A stretch of DNA of 18,876 bases from Desulfobacteraceae bacterium (GTDB lineage Bacteria; Desulfobacterota; Syntrophobacteria; BM002): assembly GCA_002899795.1 (NCBI GenBank), contig PPDG01000042.1, positions 1-18,876 of the forward strand. Reading direction: 5' to 3'. Every line of letters starts with the position of its first letter. Position 1 is the first letter of the stretch. Positions 1-8,065 of the stretch are shown in pieces. The notes beneath the pieces are model-generated. The model was not told where the DNA came from, ran no database searches, and worked only from the letters and a program-made list of their open reading frames with translations. The position numbers and the translations under genes were made by a program.

Positions 1-68
1 ACACCCGAGGACGCCAGGAAGGACAGCCATATCCGTGGTCGTAGAAAGCGATTCATGGAATATCCGGG

Positions 69-1091
69 CTAGTAAAGGGTTGCAGGTTCGTCGCCACTGG
101 AAATATAATGAAACGTTAGCGTGTCCCCCCAGTCAAGATTACCGGCTTTCAGCCTCTGCACCATACCATCCACAAGAACAATCACCTCCTCAGGAGCCTG
201 AGCCCACACTAGCCAATCCAACCGGTCGCCTGGCCGATGAATCTTGCTGTAGGAGAGCACATCTTCCCCAGCCTGGTTCCTGCTGAGAGCAACCTCCTTC
301 TTGAAATAGCCCGGCTCCATTTGATAAGTGATCCACCAGAACTTGGCCTGTGGTCCTTTGGCTTGCGGTACCCGATTCACCGTCAAGATTATAGCACTGT
401 CCCCATCCGCTCTGTACCCTGCCAATGGGTTCTGGCCAATAATGGTGTTGAGAGGCTGTCCCGGCTGGTGTATTTCTTTGACCGCCGGCGCTACCAGCCC
501 CAAGCCATCCAGAATTCTCAGGGCCTGCCCCATAGTTCGTTGGCGAAGCTCAGGCATCGCCACCGCAAAGGATTTGGGACCATCGCTGATGAGAAAATCA
601 ACTGACTCCCCGCGCTCTATCTCTTGGAGGGCTTCTGGGCGCTGGGTAATGATGGTATCCCGTGGATACTGTGAGGAAGGAATGCGGCAGATCCCACCCA
701 GATGGAGACCATTTTGCGAGAGAACCAGCTTCGCCTCACGCATTCTTGTCCCCACCAGATTGGGAACCCGCACCCTTCTGGAGCCCCGAGAGATAACCAC
801 CTTCACATCCCGATCACGCTTCAACCAGGTTCCGGAAACGGGCTCCTGAGAACCGATGAAGTTCTTGGGTACAGTCTCACTCCACATGAATCCACCCACC
901 TTGATGTTCAGCCCCAGAGAGGTGAGAAGATCCAAAGCATATACGGTATCATGCCCTACCAGGTTGGGAACCAACACCTCTTCCTCACTCTGAATGATCC
1001 ACTTACTGGTGAGGTAGAGACTGCACAGCAGTGCCACCAGAAATACGGCTGCATAGATGCCAAACTTGACTAATTTGTTCAATAGAGCCAT
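69..1091 (-). CDS. Membrane-anchored PASTA-repeat protein
   Basis: A 340-aa protein with one N-terminal membrane segment (about residues 8-29) followed by three PASTA-like repeats (about 39-102, 107-170 and 178-240). Repeats 1 and 2 open with the signature VPNLVG; repeat 3 opens with a weaker MPELRQ. The last 90 residues (about 250-340) lie outside the repeats and I cannot assign them. PASTA domains are known from penicillin-binding proteins and Ser/Thr kinases, where they bind peptidoglycan fragments. Here there is neither a kinase nor a transpeptidase domain, so a periplasmic wall-sensing or scaffold role is inference. The gene is the last of the def-fmt-DUF116-rsmB series, 133 nt after rsmB, and that gap holds a repeat. 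The ATG start has only a weak ribosome binding site, but the membrane segment follows it directly. Confidence 0.85.
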   Translation of the reverse strand: MALLNKLVKFGIYAAVFLVALLCSLYLTSKWIIQSEEEVLVPNLVGHDTVYALDLLTSLGLNIKVGGFMWSETVPKNFIGSQEPVSGTWLKRDRDVKVVISRGSRRVRVPNLVGTRMREAKLVLSQNGLHLGGICRIPSSQYPRDTIITQRPEALQEIERGESVDFLISDGPKSFAVAMPELRQRTMGQALRILDGLGLVAPAVKEIHQPGQPLNTIIGQNPLAGYRADGDSAIILTVNRVPQAKGPQAKFWWITYQMEPGYFKKEVALSRNQAGEDVLSYSKIHRPGDRLDWLVWAQAPEEVIVLVDGMVQRLKAGNLDWGDTLTFHYISSGDEPATLY

Positions 1092-1149
1092 CGATCATGC
1101 ACCATACCGAAATCCAAGCAATAAGGCAACGCCGTGGTGCTTTTTCAGC

Positions 1150-1232
1150 GAGCAGCATGCAGCCAGCAGCTGGCAGTTTTTCCTTTGAATTCTTTATTGG
1201 CTGCTAGCTGTCAGCTGCCTGCTGTCAGCTAG
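1150..1232. repeat. AGCTGNCAGC-rich imperfect inverted repeat
   Basis: The gap between rsmB and the PASTA gene is filled with overlapping copies of AGCAG, CAGCTGGCAG and GCTGTCAGCT. The left part (about 1151-1176) is an imperfect reverse complement of the right part (about 1200-1230), so the RNA could fold into a long hairpin. It looks like a dispersed intergenic repeat rather than a gene. Whether it occurs elsewhere in the genome cannot be seen here. Confidence 0.45.
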
Positions 1233-2577
1233 TACGTCGCAACCGTGCGGCGTAAAAACCATCCACCCCATGCTTGTGGGGCCACGTTTGCAAAGCACCC
1301 ATTGGGTTTACCGCGCCACCACATCCTGGTGGTAAATAGGGCCGCGCCGATTCCAAATGATAGTCGGGATGTGCACTCAGAAAACCCTGCAGCGTTGCCT
1401 CATTTTCCTCGGAACTCACAGTACAGGTAGCATATACCAAAACACCCTCAGGCTTTAGCAGGGGAGCAAGCCTGCTCAACATTTGCCTCTGTACCAGATG
1501 TAATCGGTGAAAATCCTTGGGCCTCACTTTCCACTTGATGTCAGGGTTGCGTCGCAGCACCCCCAGCCCGGTGCAGGGTGCGTCCAGCAAAATCCGGTCA
1601 AAACAGCGTTGCTCAAAAGGTGGTTGCAGCTCAAGTACGTCCATCTCCGCTGGTTCAATACTGGAAACCTGTAGCCTTTTGGCATTCTCCACCAGGCGGG
1701 TCAATTTCCAGCCCTGGTTGTCCAAAGCTGTTATTTTGCCTTGGTTCTCCATGAGTTGGGCCAGATGGGTGCTTTTTGCCCCAAAACCTGCGCACGCATC
1801 CAAGACGTGCTCTCCTGGCTGGGGTTGGACTAAGTGGGCAATCAATTGAGACGCCTCATCCTGCACCTGAAACTCTCCACTCCTATATTGGACAAGAGAA
1901 GAGATGTCAGTGCGAATTGACCTCAGATGAAGCGCTTCAGGGGCTAGGTTTCCAGGTTCTACGGAGAAACCAAGATCACGGAAAGAACCGGCCAGTGCCT
2001 CCACCGTCGTTGTCAGGGTATTAACTCGAATACTCGTTGGAGGGACCTGGTTGCCGGCAGCGCAGAAAGCCTCGGTTTCTTCATATCCAAGAGCGGCTAG
2101 CCAGCGTTGGACCAGCCAGGCGGGGTACGAATAGAGGACTGATAAACGGTTTTCAGAACTTCCTTCAAGTTGTGCTTTTTGAAGAATCTCACTCTTGCGG
2201 GAAATGGCACGCAAGATCCCATTTACAAAGCGAACCACATGCGGGGGCTGACTTGTTTTTGCAAGTTTCACCGCCTCGTTCACTGCAGCTGCTGCAGGAA
2301 TCCGATCCAAAAAGAGCAACTGATAGGTAGCGAGCCGCAGAATTACTCTGACCGGCAGGGCTATTTTGTCTGGCTTTATTGTAGCCTGCTGGTCGATAAT
2401 CCAATCCAATCGTCCCTGCCAGCGCAGCACTCCATAGACAAGTTCGGTGACCAGGGCACGATCGCGGGGATCCAGATCCGGGTGTTCCTTGAGATAAATA
2501 TCGAGCAGAACGTCAGGAAAAGAGGCGCGGCGGGCCACCTGCAGCAGGGTGTGCATAGCGATGGCCCTGGGAGTCAT
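1225..2577 (-). CDS. rsmB: 16S rRNA m5C967 methyltransferase RsmB
   Basis: A 450-aa protein that transfers a methyl group from S-adenosylmethionine to C5 of C967 in 16S rRNA. The N-terminal ~140 residues form the NusB-like RNA-binding domain (TPRAIAMHTLLQV at the start, then ALVTELVYGVLRW). The C-terminal Rossmann domain carries the SAM loop VLDACAGFGAKSTHLA, motif IV LDAPCTGLGVLRRNPDIKWK and motif VI YATCTVSSEENE. The cysteines in the last two are the general and catalytic residues of the RsmB/Nop2 family. I chose the ATG at 2577 because it overlaps the DUF116 stop codon as ATGA, which points to translational coupling, and because the family begins at this residue. A longer reading from 2649 would add 24 atypical residues. 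Confidence 0.95.
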   Translation of the reverse strand: MTPRAIAMHTLLQVARRASFPDVLLDIYLKEHPDLDPRDRALVTELVYGVLRWQGRLDWIIDQQATIKPDKIALPVRVILRLATYQLLFLDRIPAAAAVNEAVKLAKTSQPPHVVRFVNGILRAISRKSEILQKAQLEGSSENRLSVLYSYPAWLVQRWLAALGYEETEAFCAAGNQVPPTSIRVNTLTTTVEALAGSFRDLGFSVEPGNLAPEALHLRSIRTDISSLVQYRSGEFQVQDEASQLIAHLVQPQPGEHVLDACAGFGAKSTHLAQLMENQGKITALDNQGWKLTRLVENAKRLQVSSIEPAEMDVLELQPPFEQRCFDRILLDAPCTGLGVLRRNPDIKWKVRPKDFHRLHLVQRQMLSRLAPLLKPEGVLVYATCTVSSEENEATLQGFLSAHPDYHLESARPYLPPGCGGAVNPMGALQTWPHKHGVDGFYAARLRRTS

Positions 2578-3410
2578 GACTCTGAAGTGTCCAAAAAGTG
2601 GCGAATCGCACCTTCCACTTCTGCCAGCGGCAACCCGGTATTGAAGCAAGGACCATATGGTCGTCGATTAAAGATACCATAGATAGGCAGCGGGTACGTA
2701 TCTTGTATTCCACTGGTAAGATCCCGTTCACAGGCCACGGCAATAATGAGCTGCGGTCGTTTCTGAACCACTATGCGCCGGGCGATGGTGCCACCGGTGG
2801 CCACCGCTAACTCCACATCATATTTACGTGACACTTCCAGAAGTTCCTTTATGGGGCATTGACCGCAACCCTCACAGTTCTCCACGTTCCCGGTAATCTT
2901 GACCTTGCAATTGTGGTTTTGCAGGCAGTGAGGCATGAGAAGGAGTAGCCGAGCTGGAGACACACGCAGGTCTTGAGCCAGAACCAACTGATTGTTTATG
3001 GCAACAAAGGAATGGCTTATCTTCTCCCTGGAAAGGCCGAAAACCTTGCCCATCACAACAAGCAACGGAAAGAGTACCTTAACGACCGCACCGCGGAGTT
3101 TCCTGGAGAGGAAAAGATCACGACCAGCTAAAATAGTTAAAATCAATAGGAGCGAGCCGGCAATTACCGCAAACACAACCAGACCCAATACCCCGGCTAG
3201 TAGGGCTGGAAGATACGGGTGGATGTTCCGCAGTCCGACATTGGGCACCCACCAGAGTAGATATGCCAAGCCGCCAAGTATAATGCAGGTCACCGCCAGC
3301 AGCCCGATGAAAATCCGCTTCTGGGGCGTCTCCGAAACCTGGCCCACCTCGACCAGTGGATCCTCCGTGGGAGTCAGCTTTTCTTTTCTGTCTAGAACTT
3401 CATTCGCCAA
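2574..3410 (-). CDS. DUF116 membrane protein with Cys cluster
   Basis: A 278-aa protein of the DUF116 family. Two hydrophobic membrane spans (about residues 33-54 and 67-95) are followed by a soluble domain with a dense cysteine cluster (C162, C168, C179, C182, C185) and two more cysteines at 227 and 255. The spacing CxxCxxC at 179-185 suggests metal or Fe-S binding, but the function of the family is not known to me. The start codon is TTG at 3410, lying inside the fmt reading frame (11-nt overlap) and preceded by GGAGG at six bases. The nearby ATG at 3403 is in another frame. The position between fmt and rsmB suggests a job linked to translation start or ribosome maturation, which remains inference. 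Confidence 0.85.
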   Translation of the reverse strand: MANEVLDRKEKLTPTEDPLVEVGQVSETPQKRIFIGLLAVTCIILGGLAYLLWWVPNVGLRNIHPYLPALLAGVLGLVVFAVIAGSLLLILTILAGRDLFLSRKLRGAVVKVLFPLLVVMGKVFGLSREKISHSFVAINNQLVLAQDLRVSPARLLLLMPHCLQNHNCKVKITGNVENCEGCGQCPIKELLEVSRKYDVELAVATGGTIARRIVVQKRPQLIIAVACERDLTSGIQDTYPLPIYGIFNRRPYGPCFNTGLPLAEVEGAIRHFLDTSES

Positions 3411-4344
3411 GCTTATCCTCCACCTGGAAGTGATGTCCTCTCAGAAAATCAGTTACTGCAAGGGGGCGACGGCCCTCCAACTGTAAGGTTTCAATAAGGA
3501 CCGCCCCTTCTCCAGCGGCCACCTGCAAACCATTGTCTGCCGCTGCAATCACTGTGCCCGGCTCAGCTTCAGTCGAGATAGACAAGGCACGACAACCAAA
3601 AAGTTTCAACCGTTTTCCCTGCCAATAGGTGAAACCACCCGGCCAGGGATCCAAGCCGCGAATACGGCAACAGATTTGCTTTGCATCCTCATGCCAATCC
3701 ACCTTGCCATCTTCCTTGGCTAGCATGGGTGCGTAGGTTGCCCGGGAACTGTCCTGAGCTCTCGGCTCCAGGTTACCTCGTTTGAGTAAATCAAGGGTTT
3801 CCACCAGCACCCTGGCCCCTTCCTCAGCCAAGCGGTCATGGAGGCTGCCAGCCGTCTCTTCCGGCTGGATCACTGCTTTTCGCTGCAAAAGGATGTCACC
3901 GGTATCCATGCCGGCATCCATCAACATCGTGGTGACCCCGGTTTCCATCTCTCCCCGGATCAGGGCCCAGTGAATAGGGGCTGAACCCCGGTATTTGGGT
4001 AACAATGAGGCATGGACATTAACCGCCCCCAAAGGAGGCATCTCCAGGATCTCGGCCGGAAGCAACTGGCCGTATGCCACCACCACTATACATGCTGATT
4101 CCTGTGCAGCTATGCGCTCGACAGCCTCAGGGCTTCTCACTTTTTCCGGTTGATAAACCGGCAGACCTTTTTCCTGGGCCAGCTTTTTCACCGGCGAGGA
4201 CACTACTCTCCTGCCGCGTCCCCTGGGCCTGTCCGGCTGGGTAACCACCAGCAATATTGGAGCTCCTGCATCGAGCAAAGCCCTTAAGCTGGGCACCGCA
4301 AACCCAGGCGTACCCATGAAAATCAAGCTTGGTAGATCGTACAC
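3400..4344 (-). CDS. fmt: Methionyl-tRNA formyltransferase
   Basis: A 314-aa protein, the usual length for Fmt, which formylates initiator Met-tRNA using 10-formyl-tetrahydrofolate. The N-terminal Rossmann-type catalytic domain begins with IFMGTPGFAVPSL. The catalytic motif NVHASLLPKYRGSAPIHWAL starts at N109, with H111 as the catalytic histidine, and the essential aspartate is in MDTGDILL (D150). The C-terminal half is the tRNA-binding domain (GLDPWPGGF region). The chosen start is GTG at 4344, with a GAGGG sequence about eight bases before it. The gene lies 53 nt downstream of def, its functional partner, since Def removes the formyl group that Fmt adds. Its end overlaps the DUF116 gene. 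Confidence 0.95.
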   Translation of the reverse strand: MYDLPSLIFMGTPGFAVPSLRALLDAGAPILLVVTQPDRPRGRGRRVVSSPVKKLAQEKGLPVYQPEKVRSPEAVERIAAQESACIVVVAYGQLLPAEILEMPPLGAVNVHASLLPKYRGSAPIHWALIRGEMETGVTTMLMDAGMDTGDILLQRKAVIQPEETAGSLHDRLAEEGARVLVETLDLLKRGNLEPRAQDSSRATYAPMLAKEDGKVDWHEDAKQICCRIRGLDPWPGGFTYWQGKRLKLFGCRALSISTEAEPGTVIAAADNGLQVAAGEGAVLIETLQLEGRRPLAVTDFLRGHHFQVEDKLGE

Positions 4345-4397
4345 CTTTAACCCTCTAGCCCCATGGAAGGCAGAACTGATAGCAGAACACCGCGGCC

Positions 4398-4910
4398 TTA
4401 AGACTGCTCTTTTGTCTTTTTTTTCCGCAACCTCCTTTTAACAAGATCACGTTTTAACTTGCTCAACCGATCGATGAACAGGATACCATTCAAATGGTCA
4501 ATTTCATGCTGGAGTACCACAGCCAACAGACCCTCAGCCTCTATCTCCACCTCTTCTCCATTGAGATCGAGGCCCCGTACCGTGATTTTCTCATATCGTT
4601 TTACTTCAGCTTGGTATTCCGGCACACTCAAACACCCTTCCTCAATGATCACCTCCCCCTCGGCGGCAACAATCTCAGGGTTGACCAGTACGATAAGCTC
4701 TGATTCAGGTCGGCGCGGAGCTATGTCGGCCACCAGCAGTCGTTTTGCCACACCCACCTGATTGGCTGCCAAACCGATACCTGGTGCATTGTACATGGTT
4801 TCCGCCATATGATCAGCTAATTTGATCACATCCTCATCAATACTTGTGATGGGTTCGGCCGGCTGATTCAGTACCTTCTCTGGATAGGTGCAAATATGAA
4901 AAATCGTCAT
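4398..4910 (-). CDS. def: Peptide deformylase
   Basis: A 170-aa metalloenzyme that removes the N-formyl group from nascent proteins. All three family motifs are present: GIGLAANQVG (from residue 44), EGCLSVP (91-97) and QHEIDHLNG (134-142). The metal ligands are C93, H135 and H139, and E136 is the catalytic acid. The C-terminal tail is strongly basic (KRRLRKKKTK), which fits contact with the ribosome near the exit tunnel, as known for the E. coli enzyme. It is the first gene of the minus-strand operon. The ATG at 4910 has a modest GGAA ribosome binding site and a promoter about 60 nt upstream. Confidence 0.96.
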   Translation of the reverse strand: MTIFHICTYPEKVLNQPAEPITSIDEDVIKLADHMAETMYNAPGIGLAANQVGVAKRLLVADIAPRRPESELIVLVNPEIVAAEGEVIIEEGCLSVPEYQAEVKRYEKITVRGLDLNGEEVEIEAEGLLAVVLQHEIDHLNGILFIDRLSKLKRDLVKRRLRKKKTKEQS

Positions 4911-4970
4911 TGTTTGGTTCCAATCAGGTATAGGGCAAACAACGTTTCTCTACTCATATGACAATTTTTT

Positions 4971-4999
4971 AATATATCGCAAAAATCAATAAGCATCAA
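4971..4999 (-). promoter_or_regulatory. Sigma-70-like promoter of the def-fmt operon
   Basis: Read on the minus strand: a -35 box TTGATG (4999-4994), a 17-nt spacer, and a -10 box TATATT (4976-4971). Four and five of six bases match consensus and the spacing is ideal. It lies about 60 nt before the def start. The rest of the 322-nt divergent gap (4911-5232) is AT-rich near def, with no other recognisable element. Confidence 0.5.
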
Positions 5000-5232
5000 T
5001 GCATCACACCAAAGAGACTGCTCTTTATGCAACCCAAGAAACGTGGTGAGAGAAAGAATCCCTCGCTGCTGCCACTTGCCCATGAAAGAAACACATGCTA
5101 ATAGTGCAACTGATGAGGCAAATAACCATTGAGCTCGAAGTCTGCCTTCTGTAGATGAGCAGCGCCGAGCCCCCATCTATGATTGGGGTTGGCGATGTTC
5201 ACGGATCAGAGTTTACTATTCAGGAAAAGAAT

Positions 5233-6069
5233 ATGGCTGGAACACCGCTTGGGTTTGTCGATTTTCATAGTTATGAAGAGAGTCTGCCTGCCCTCATGGA
5301 ACTGCTCAACGTCGGACCACACCTGTCCTCTGTTGACAGGGTCGTCATCAAGCCCAACCTGGTCAACACCTCTCGCCCTCCCGTAACCACTCCGGTGGAG
5401 CTGGTGGCCACAATAGTCGACTATGTGCGGAATGTAAGCAGTGCGAGAATTGTAGTGGCAGAAGGGTGTGGATCGCCTCTATACGACACCTACAGACCAT
5501 ACCGCAAACTTGGCTACCTGGAGTTGGCTGATGCAAAAGGGATCGGCCTGGTCGATCTCAATGACGCCGAACTCTTGAAGCTCAGCGACAGCCGGTGTCG
5601 CCTTTATCCGCAGTTCATGATGCCCCGCGTGGTGATGGAGTCTTTTCTCATATCCGTCCCGGTACTCAAAAGACATTCCCTGTCGAAAGTCACCCTGACC
5701 ATGAAAAATATGATGGGATGCGCCCCTCCAAGCCACTACGGCGGCTTGGTCTGGAAAAAGTCAAAATTCCACAAAAACTTGCACCGTTCTATTTTTGAGC
5801 TGAATCTCTACCGCACCCCCGACCTCACCATAATCGACGGAAGTGTGGGACTAGCAAGGTACCACTTGGGAGGGCCGAAATGTAAGCCTCCGGTGAGAAA
5901 GCTGGTGGGTGGCTTCGATCCCGTTGCAGTGGACAGCTATGGTGCCGGGCTTCTTTGTCTGGATTGGAGGAAGATAAAACACATTGCTCTGGCGCACTCT
6001 GTGTTGGGCAACGGAGAAGCACAGCCGGTCAATTCACTTGACGCAAAGCACAATGAACAGATCGCCTAG
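5233..6069 (+). CDS. DUF362 domain protein
   Basis: A 278-aa protein of the DUF362 family. Signs include VVIKPNLVNT near the N-terminus, an asparagine/proline-rich motif typical of the family, ISVPVLKRHSLSKVTLTMKN in the middle, and GGFDPVAVDSYGAGLLCLDW near the C-terminus. Some DUF362 proteins carry ferredoxin domains; this one has no CxxCxxC cluster. The biochemical activity of the family is not established to my knowledge. I prefer the ATG at 5233, which has AGGA seven bases upstream, over the in-frame ATG at 5155, which has no ribosome binding site and would add 26 unconvincing residues. It stands alone, divergent from def. Confidence 0.8.
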   Translation: MAGTPLGFVDFHSYEESLPALMELLNVGPHLSSVDRVVIKPNLVNTSRPPVTTPVELVATIVDYVRNVSSARIVVAEGCGSPLYDTYRPYRKLGYLELADAKGIGLVDLNDAELLKLSDSRCRLYPQFMMPRVVMESFLISVPVLKRHSLSKVTLTMKNMMGCAPPSHYGGLVWKKSKFHKNLHRSIFELNLYRTPDLTIIDGSVGLARYHLGGPKCKPPVRKLVGGFDPVAVDSYGAGLLCLDWRKIKHIALAHSVLGNGEAQPVNSLDAKHNEQIA

Positions 6070-6078
6070 CTCCTCCTT

Positions 6079-6177
6079 CATTTCGCATCTGTCATTTATC
6101 ATCTCTCATCGCCCATTCAACTAACCCATCTCAACAAAATGCGAAATGATAAATGAGAATTGCCAGATGTGAAATGC
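6079..6177. repeat. Long imperfect inverted repeat (CATTTCRCATCTG type)
   Basis: Between the DUF362 and cupin stop codons, bases 6079-6109 (beginning CATTTCGCATCTG) are an imperfect reverse complement of 6147-6177 (ending CAGATGTGAAATG), about 24 of 31 positions pairing. A second internal copy of the motif (AAATGCGAAATGATAAATGAG, 6138-6158) overlaps the right arm. The genes on both sides converge here, so the hairpin may also act as a two-way transcription stop, but there is no T-run. It resembles dispersed palindromic intergenic repeats. Confidence 0.55.
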
Positions 6178-6209
6178 ACCTAATGCTTTCTGCCTATTTT
6201 TTCTGACAC

Positions 6210-6545
6210 TTACTCCCCTCGGATCATCACCAGCAACATCTTGAACCTCTCGGCAGCATGCAAAGCATGGGGAATATGAGCCGGCATGATCAGCATTTCT
6301 CCGCTCTTGACCTCATGGGGCTTGCCGCCGATTGTAATCTCTGCTCTGCCATCCAAAATTTGCACCACCGCATCGAAGGGTGCTGTGTGTTCACTCAGGC
6401 CCTGCCCCGCAGCAAAAGAAAATAGGGTGATAGTGCCAGTATTTTTCTTAAGCAAAGTTTTGCTAACCACAGAACCGTCTGCATAATCGACATGATCCGC
6501 CAGGCTAAAGACCGCACCCGTTGGAGCTCCTGCATTCTCCGTCAT
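6210..6545 (-). CDS. Small cupin-domain protein
   Basis: A 111-aa single-domain cupin. The first cupin motif is around GQGLSEHTAPFDAVVQILDG, where the usual HxH pair is reduced to one clear histidine. The second motif is PAHIPHALHA, with two histidines that could bind metal. Such small cupins are a broad family; substrate and reaction cannot be told from the sequence. The start at 6545 is preceded by an excellent AGGAGG ribosome binding site. A longer reading from 6641 would add 32 residues with no family match. It lies 166 nt downstream of the methyltransferase on the same strand, so the two may be co-transcribed. Confidence 0.8.
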   Translation of the reverse strand: MTENAGAPTGAVFSLADHVDYADGSVVSKTLLKKNTGTITLFSFAAGQGLSEHTAPFDAVVQILDGRAEITIGGKPHEVKSGEMLIMPAHIPHALHAAERFKMLLVMIRGE

Positions 6546-6711
6546 CGCAACCTCCTCTTTCCATAAATGGGACACCCTCCCCACCCTCTGGTGAGAGGGG
6601 CCGCTGAAGGGGGATTCATAATTCAGGGCCAATGTGTCCATGCTTTGTCTGACAGATGACAGTTTTGAGCCCTTTGCCGCTGAGGACTCTGTGGACTTCC
6701 ATCATTTCCCC

Positions 6712-7692
6712 TTACACCCTTCTCGCCTCCACCAAACAGTCCATGTGCTCGCCCTCTCTCACCAACTTCACTTCCCCAAAGCCTGCTTCTTCCAGGGTGT
6801 CCTTTATTTCGTCAAAAGTGTACGTATCTCCACCTTTGGTGTTCACCAGCATGTTAAGGGCAAAGAGAGTTCCCTGGGGAGGGTAGGTACGAGCTGATTT
6901 CATTACATGGTCGCGAATGAGTAATGTGCCGCCCGGCATAACGGCCCGATGTATTTTCCGGTAGAGCTCCAGGTTCTCTTCGGGGCTGTTCTGGTGGATG
7001 ATCGCCGATAGCAAGACAAGATCACAGCCCTTTGGGAGTTCGTCTTTATAAAAATCCCCTGCCACACATTCCACCCGCTCCAGCAAACCTTCCGCTCCGA
7101 GACGTTCTTCGGCCCAGGGAATAACATCGGGCAAATCAAACAGCACCGCTGTCATTTCCGGGTTTTTCGTCAAAAACGCTGTGGTGTACGTGCCTGTAGC
7201 GCCTCCAATGTCCAGGAGCCTCTTGAAAGGTGCAAGGTTGTAACTGTCGGCTATCTCTTGTGATAAGCCTCTACCAACCACATGCATGGCGCCAATGAAA
7301 GCTTTGAGACTGTCCTTGCCCCTTTCGGTAACGGGCTTTCTCTTGGGATTTGTTCCCGTTCTTACTGTCTCGGTGAGACCGCCCCAGCTTTCCCACAAGC
7401 TATTTAGGTGGAGCACCATTGGGAGTTCAGTTTCCGGATGCTCTGACGACAGCAGCGCACCCCGCTCTGTGTTTTGGTAGATACCATCTTGCTTAAACAG
7501 CAGTTGCAGGGCTACAAGACAATCCAGAAGTCGGGTCAAACACCTTCGGTCACACTCGAGTTCTTGGGCAAGATTTTCTGCAGTAGCTCGCTCCTTGTCC
7601 AGCCGGGTGAACAAATCCAGCTCGGCAGCCGTCAAAATAACCCTGCCTTTCAAAAAACCCCTCACATCTTCCAGAACTGCACCTTCTATCAT
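6712..7692 (-). CDS. O-methyltransferase family 2-like protein
   Basis: A 326-aa SAM-dependent methyltransferase with the layout of the plant-type O-methyltransferase family (also called acetylserotonin methyltransferase-like). An N-terminal winged-helix dimerisation domain spans about residues 15-85 (LAQELECDRRCLTRLLDCLV). The Rossmann domain has SAM motif LLDIGGATGTY (159-169), the acidic residue in LFDLPDV (185-190), AGDFYKDELP and LSAIIHQNSPEEN; H233 sits where the family has its catalytic-base region. In bacteria these enzymes methylate phenols, quinone-like compounds or antibiotics. Nothing nearby names the substrate. The start has an AGGAGAG ribosome binding site. Certainty is high for the fold and low for the substrate. 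Confidence 0.85.
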   Translation of the reverse strand: MIEGAVLEDVRGFLKGRVILTAAELDLFTRLDKERATAENLAQELECDRRCLTRLLDCLVALQLLFKQDGIYQNTERGALLSSEHPETELPMVLHLNSLWESWGGLTETVRTGTNPKRKPVTERGKDSLKAFIGAMHVVGRGLSQEIADSYNLAPFKRLLDIGGATGTYTTAFLTKNPEMTAVLFDLPDVIPWAEERLGAEGLLERVECVAGDFYKDELPKGCDLVLLSAIIHQNSPEENLELYRKIHRAVMPGGTLLIRDHVMKSARTYPPQGTLFALNMLVNTKGGDTYTFDEIKDTLEEAGFGEVKLVREGEHMDCLVEARRV

Positions 7693-7826
7693 GGTCTCTC
7701 TCCTTCAATGGAATTGTGAATCTCATTTAACCATATTGTCTCGACTTAATCAAAAGGGTTATACAACGTTGAAAAGCGTGCCTCTTTCTTAATTTATTCA
7801 TTGCAGTGGATGAAAAAACGAGTAAG

Positions 7827-7835
7827 ATGATTATC
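7827..7835 (+). promoter_or_regulatory. ATGATTATC box upstream of the small selenoprotein
   Basis: A nonamer ATGATTATC ending 58 nt before the ATG of the small selenoprotein gene. The same nonamer in the same gene-relative orientation occurs twice, 53 and 64 nt before msrB. It resembles a half-site of a Fur-family operator. A possible -35/-10 pair (TTGTCT at 7736 and TATACA at 7760, 18-nt spacing) lies farther upstream. Confidence 0.3.
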
Positions 7836-7893
7836 TTTGAAAAGAGGTGAAGACCACGGTGAGTACGAAACCTATAAACGGGAAGAGAACAAC

Positions 7894-8052
7894 ATGGACA
7901 ATATCTGGCTACTGCTACTGATCATCGTAGGGTGGGTGGTGCTCAATCGATGGGTACTGCCTAAATTGGGGATTTCAACGTGAATGAGTGGAAATTGCGA
8001 GATCGGGGACCGATCTCAAGCACCCAGTGATAATCCAAAGAATCCCGAGTAG
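7894..8052 (+). CDS. Small membrane selenoprotein (UGA-decoded)
   Basis: A 52-residue protein if the in-frame TGA at 7981-7983 is read as selenocysteine (Sec30). It starts MDNIWLLLLIIVGWVVLNRW, one clear membrane helix (residues 4-22), continues VLPKLGIST, then Sec30-MSGN-C35, and ends with a polar tail of 17 residues. Sec30 and C35 form a U-x4-C pair suited to a selenylsulfide. Without recoding, the protein would be 29 residues and stop right before the redox motif. A perfect hairpin lies 15 nt after the TGA (separate entry). The ATG has GGAAGAG as a fair ribosome binding site. The frame stays open and sensible for 22 codons after TGA and ends at TAG. The zinc-ribbon gene follows at 108 nt. 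Function is unknown; a membrane-tethered thiol/selenol redox role is inference. Confidence 0.72.
7999..8017 (+). promoter_or_regulatory. Candidate bacterial SECIS hairpin
   Basis: GAGATCG-GGGAC-CGATCTC: a perfect 7-bp stem (8 bp if the next G-C pair closes) with a GG-starting loop. The loop begins 22 nt after the TGA. Bacterial SECIS elements need a stem-loop just downstream of UGA, with the apical loop roughly 16-37 nt away and a G in the first two loop positions. Both conditions are met. Confidence 0.65.
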
Positions 8053-8065
8053 CGTGACTCGAACC

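Noticed and set aside
1..56. Start of another minus-strand gene after the PASTA gene (reads MNRFLRPRIW...)
   Set aside because: Only 18 codons are in the window, the RBS is weak and no family can be recognised; rpe would be expected here in related genomes but the residues do not match it.
4907..5176. 89-aa minus-strand ORF upstream of def
   Set aside because: No family resemblance, no RBS, and it covers the def promoter; most likely chance.
7859..7921. GTG-started 20-codon leader ORF with AGAGGTGA before it
   Set aside because: It overlaps the selenoprotein gene in another frame and its peptide shows no leader features; kept only as a remote possibility.
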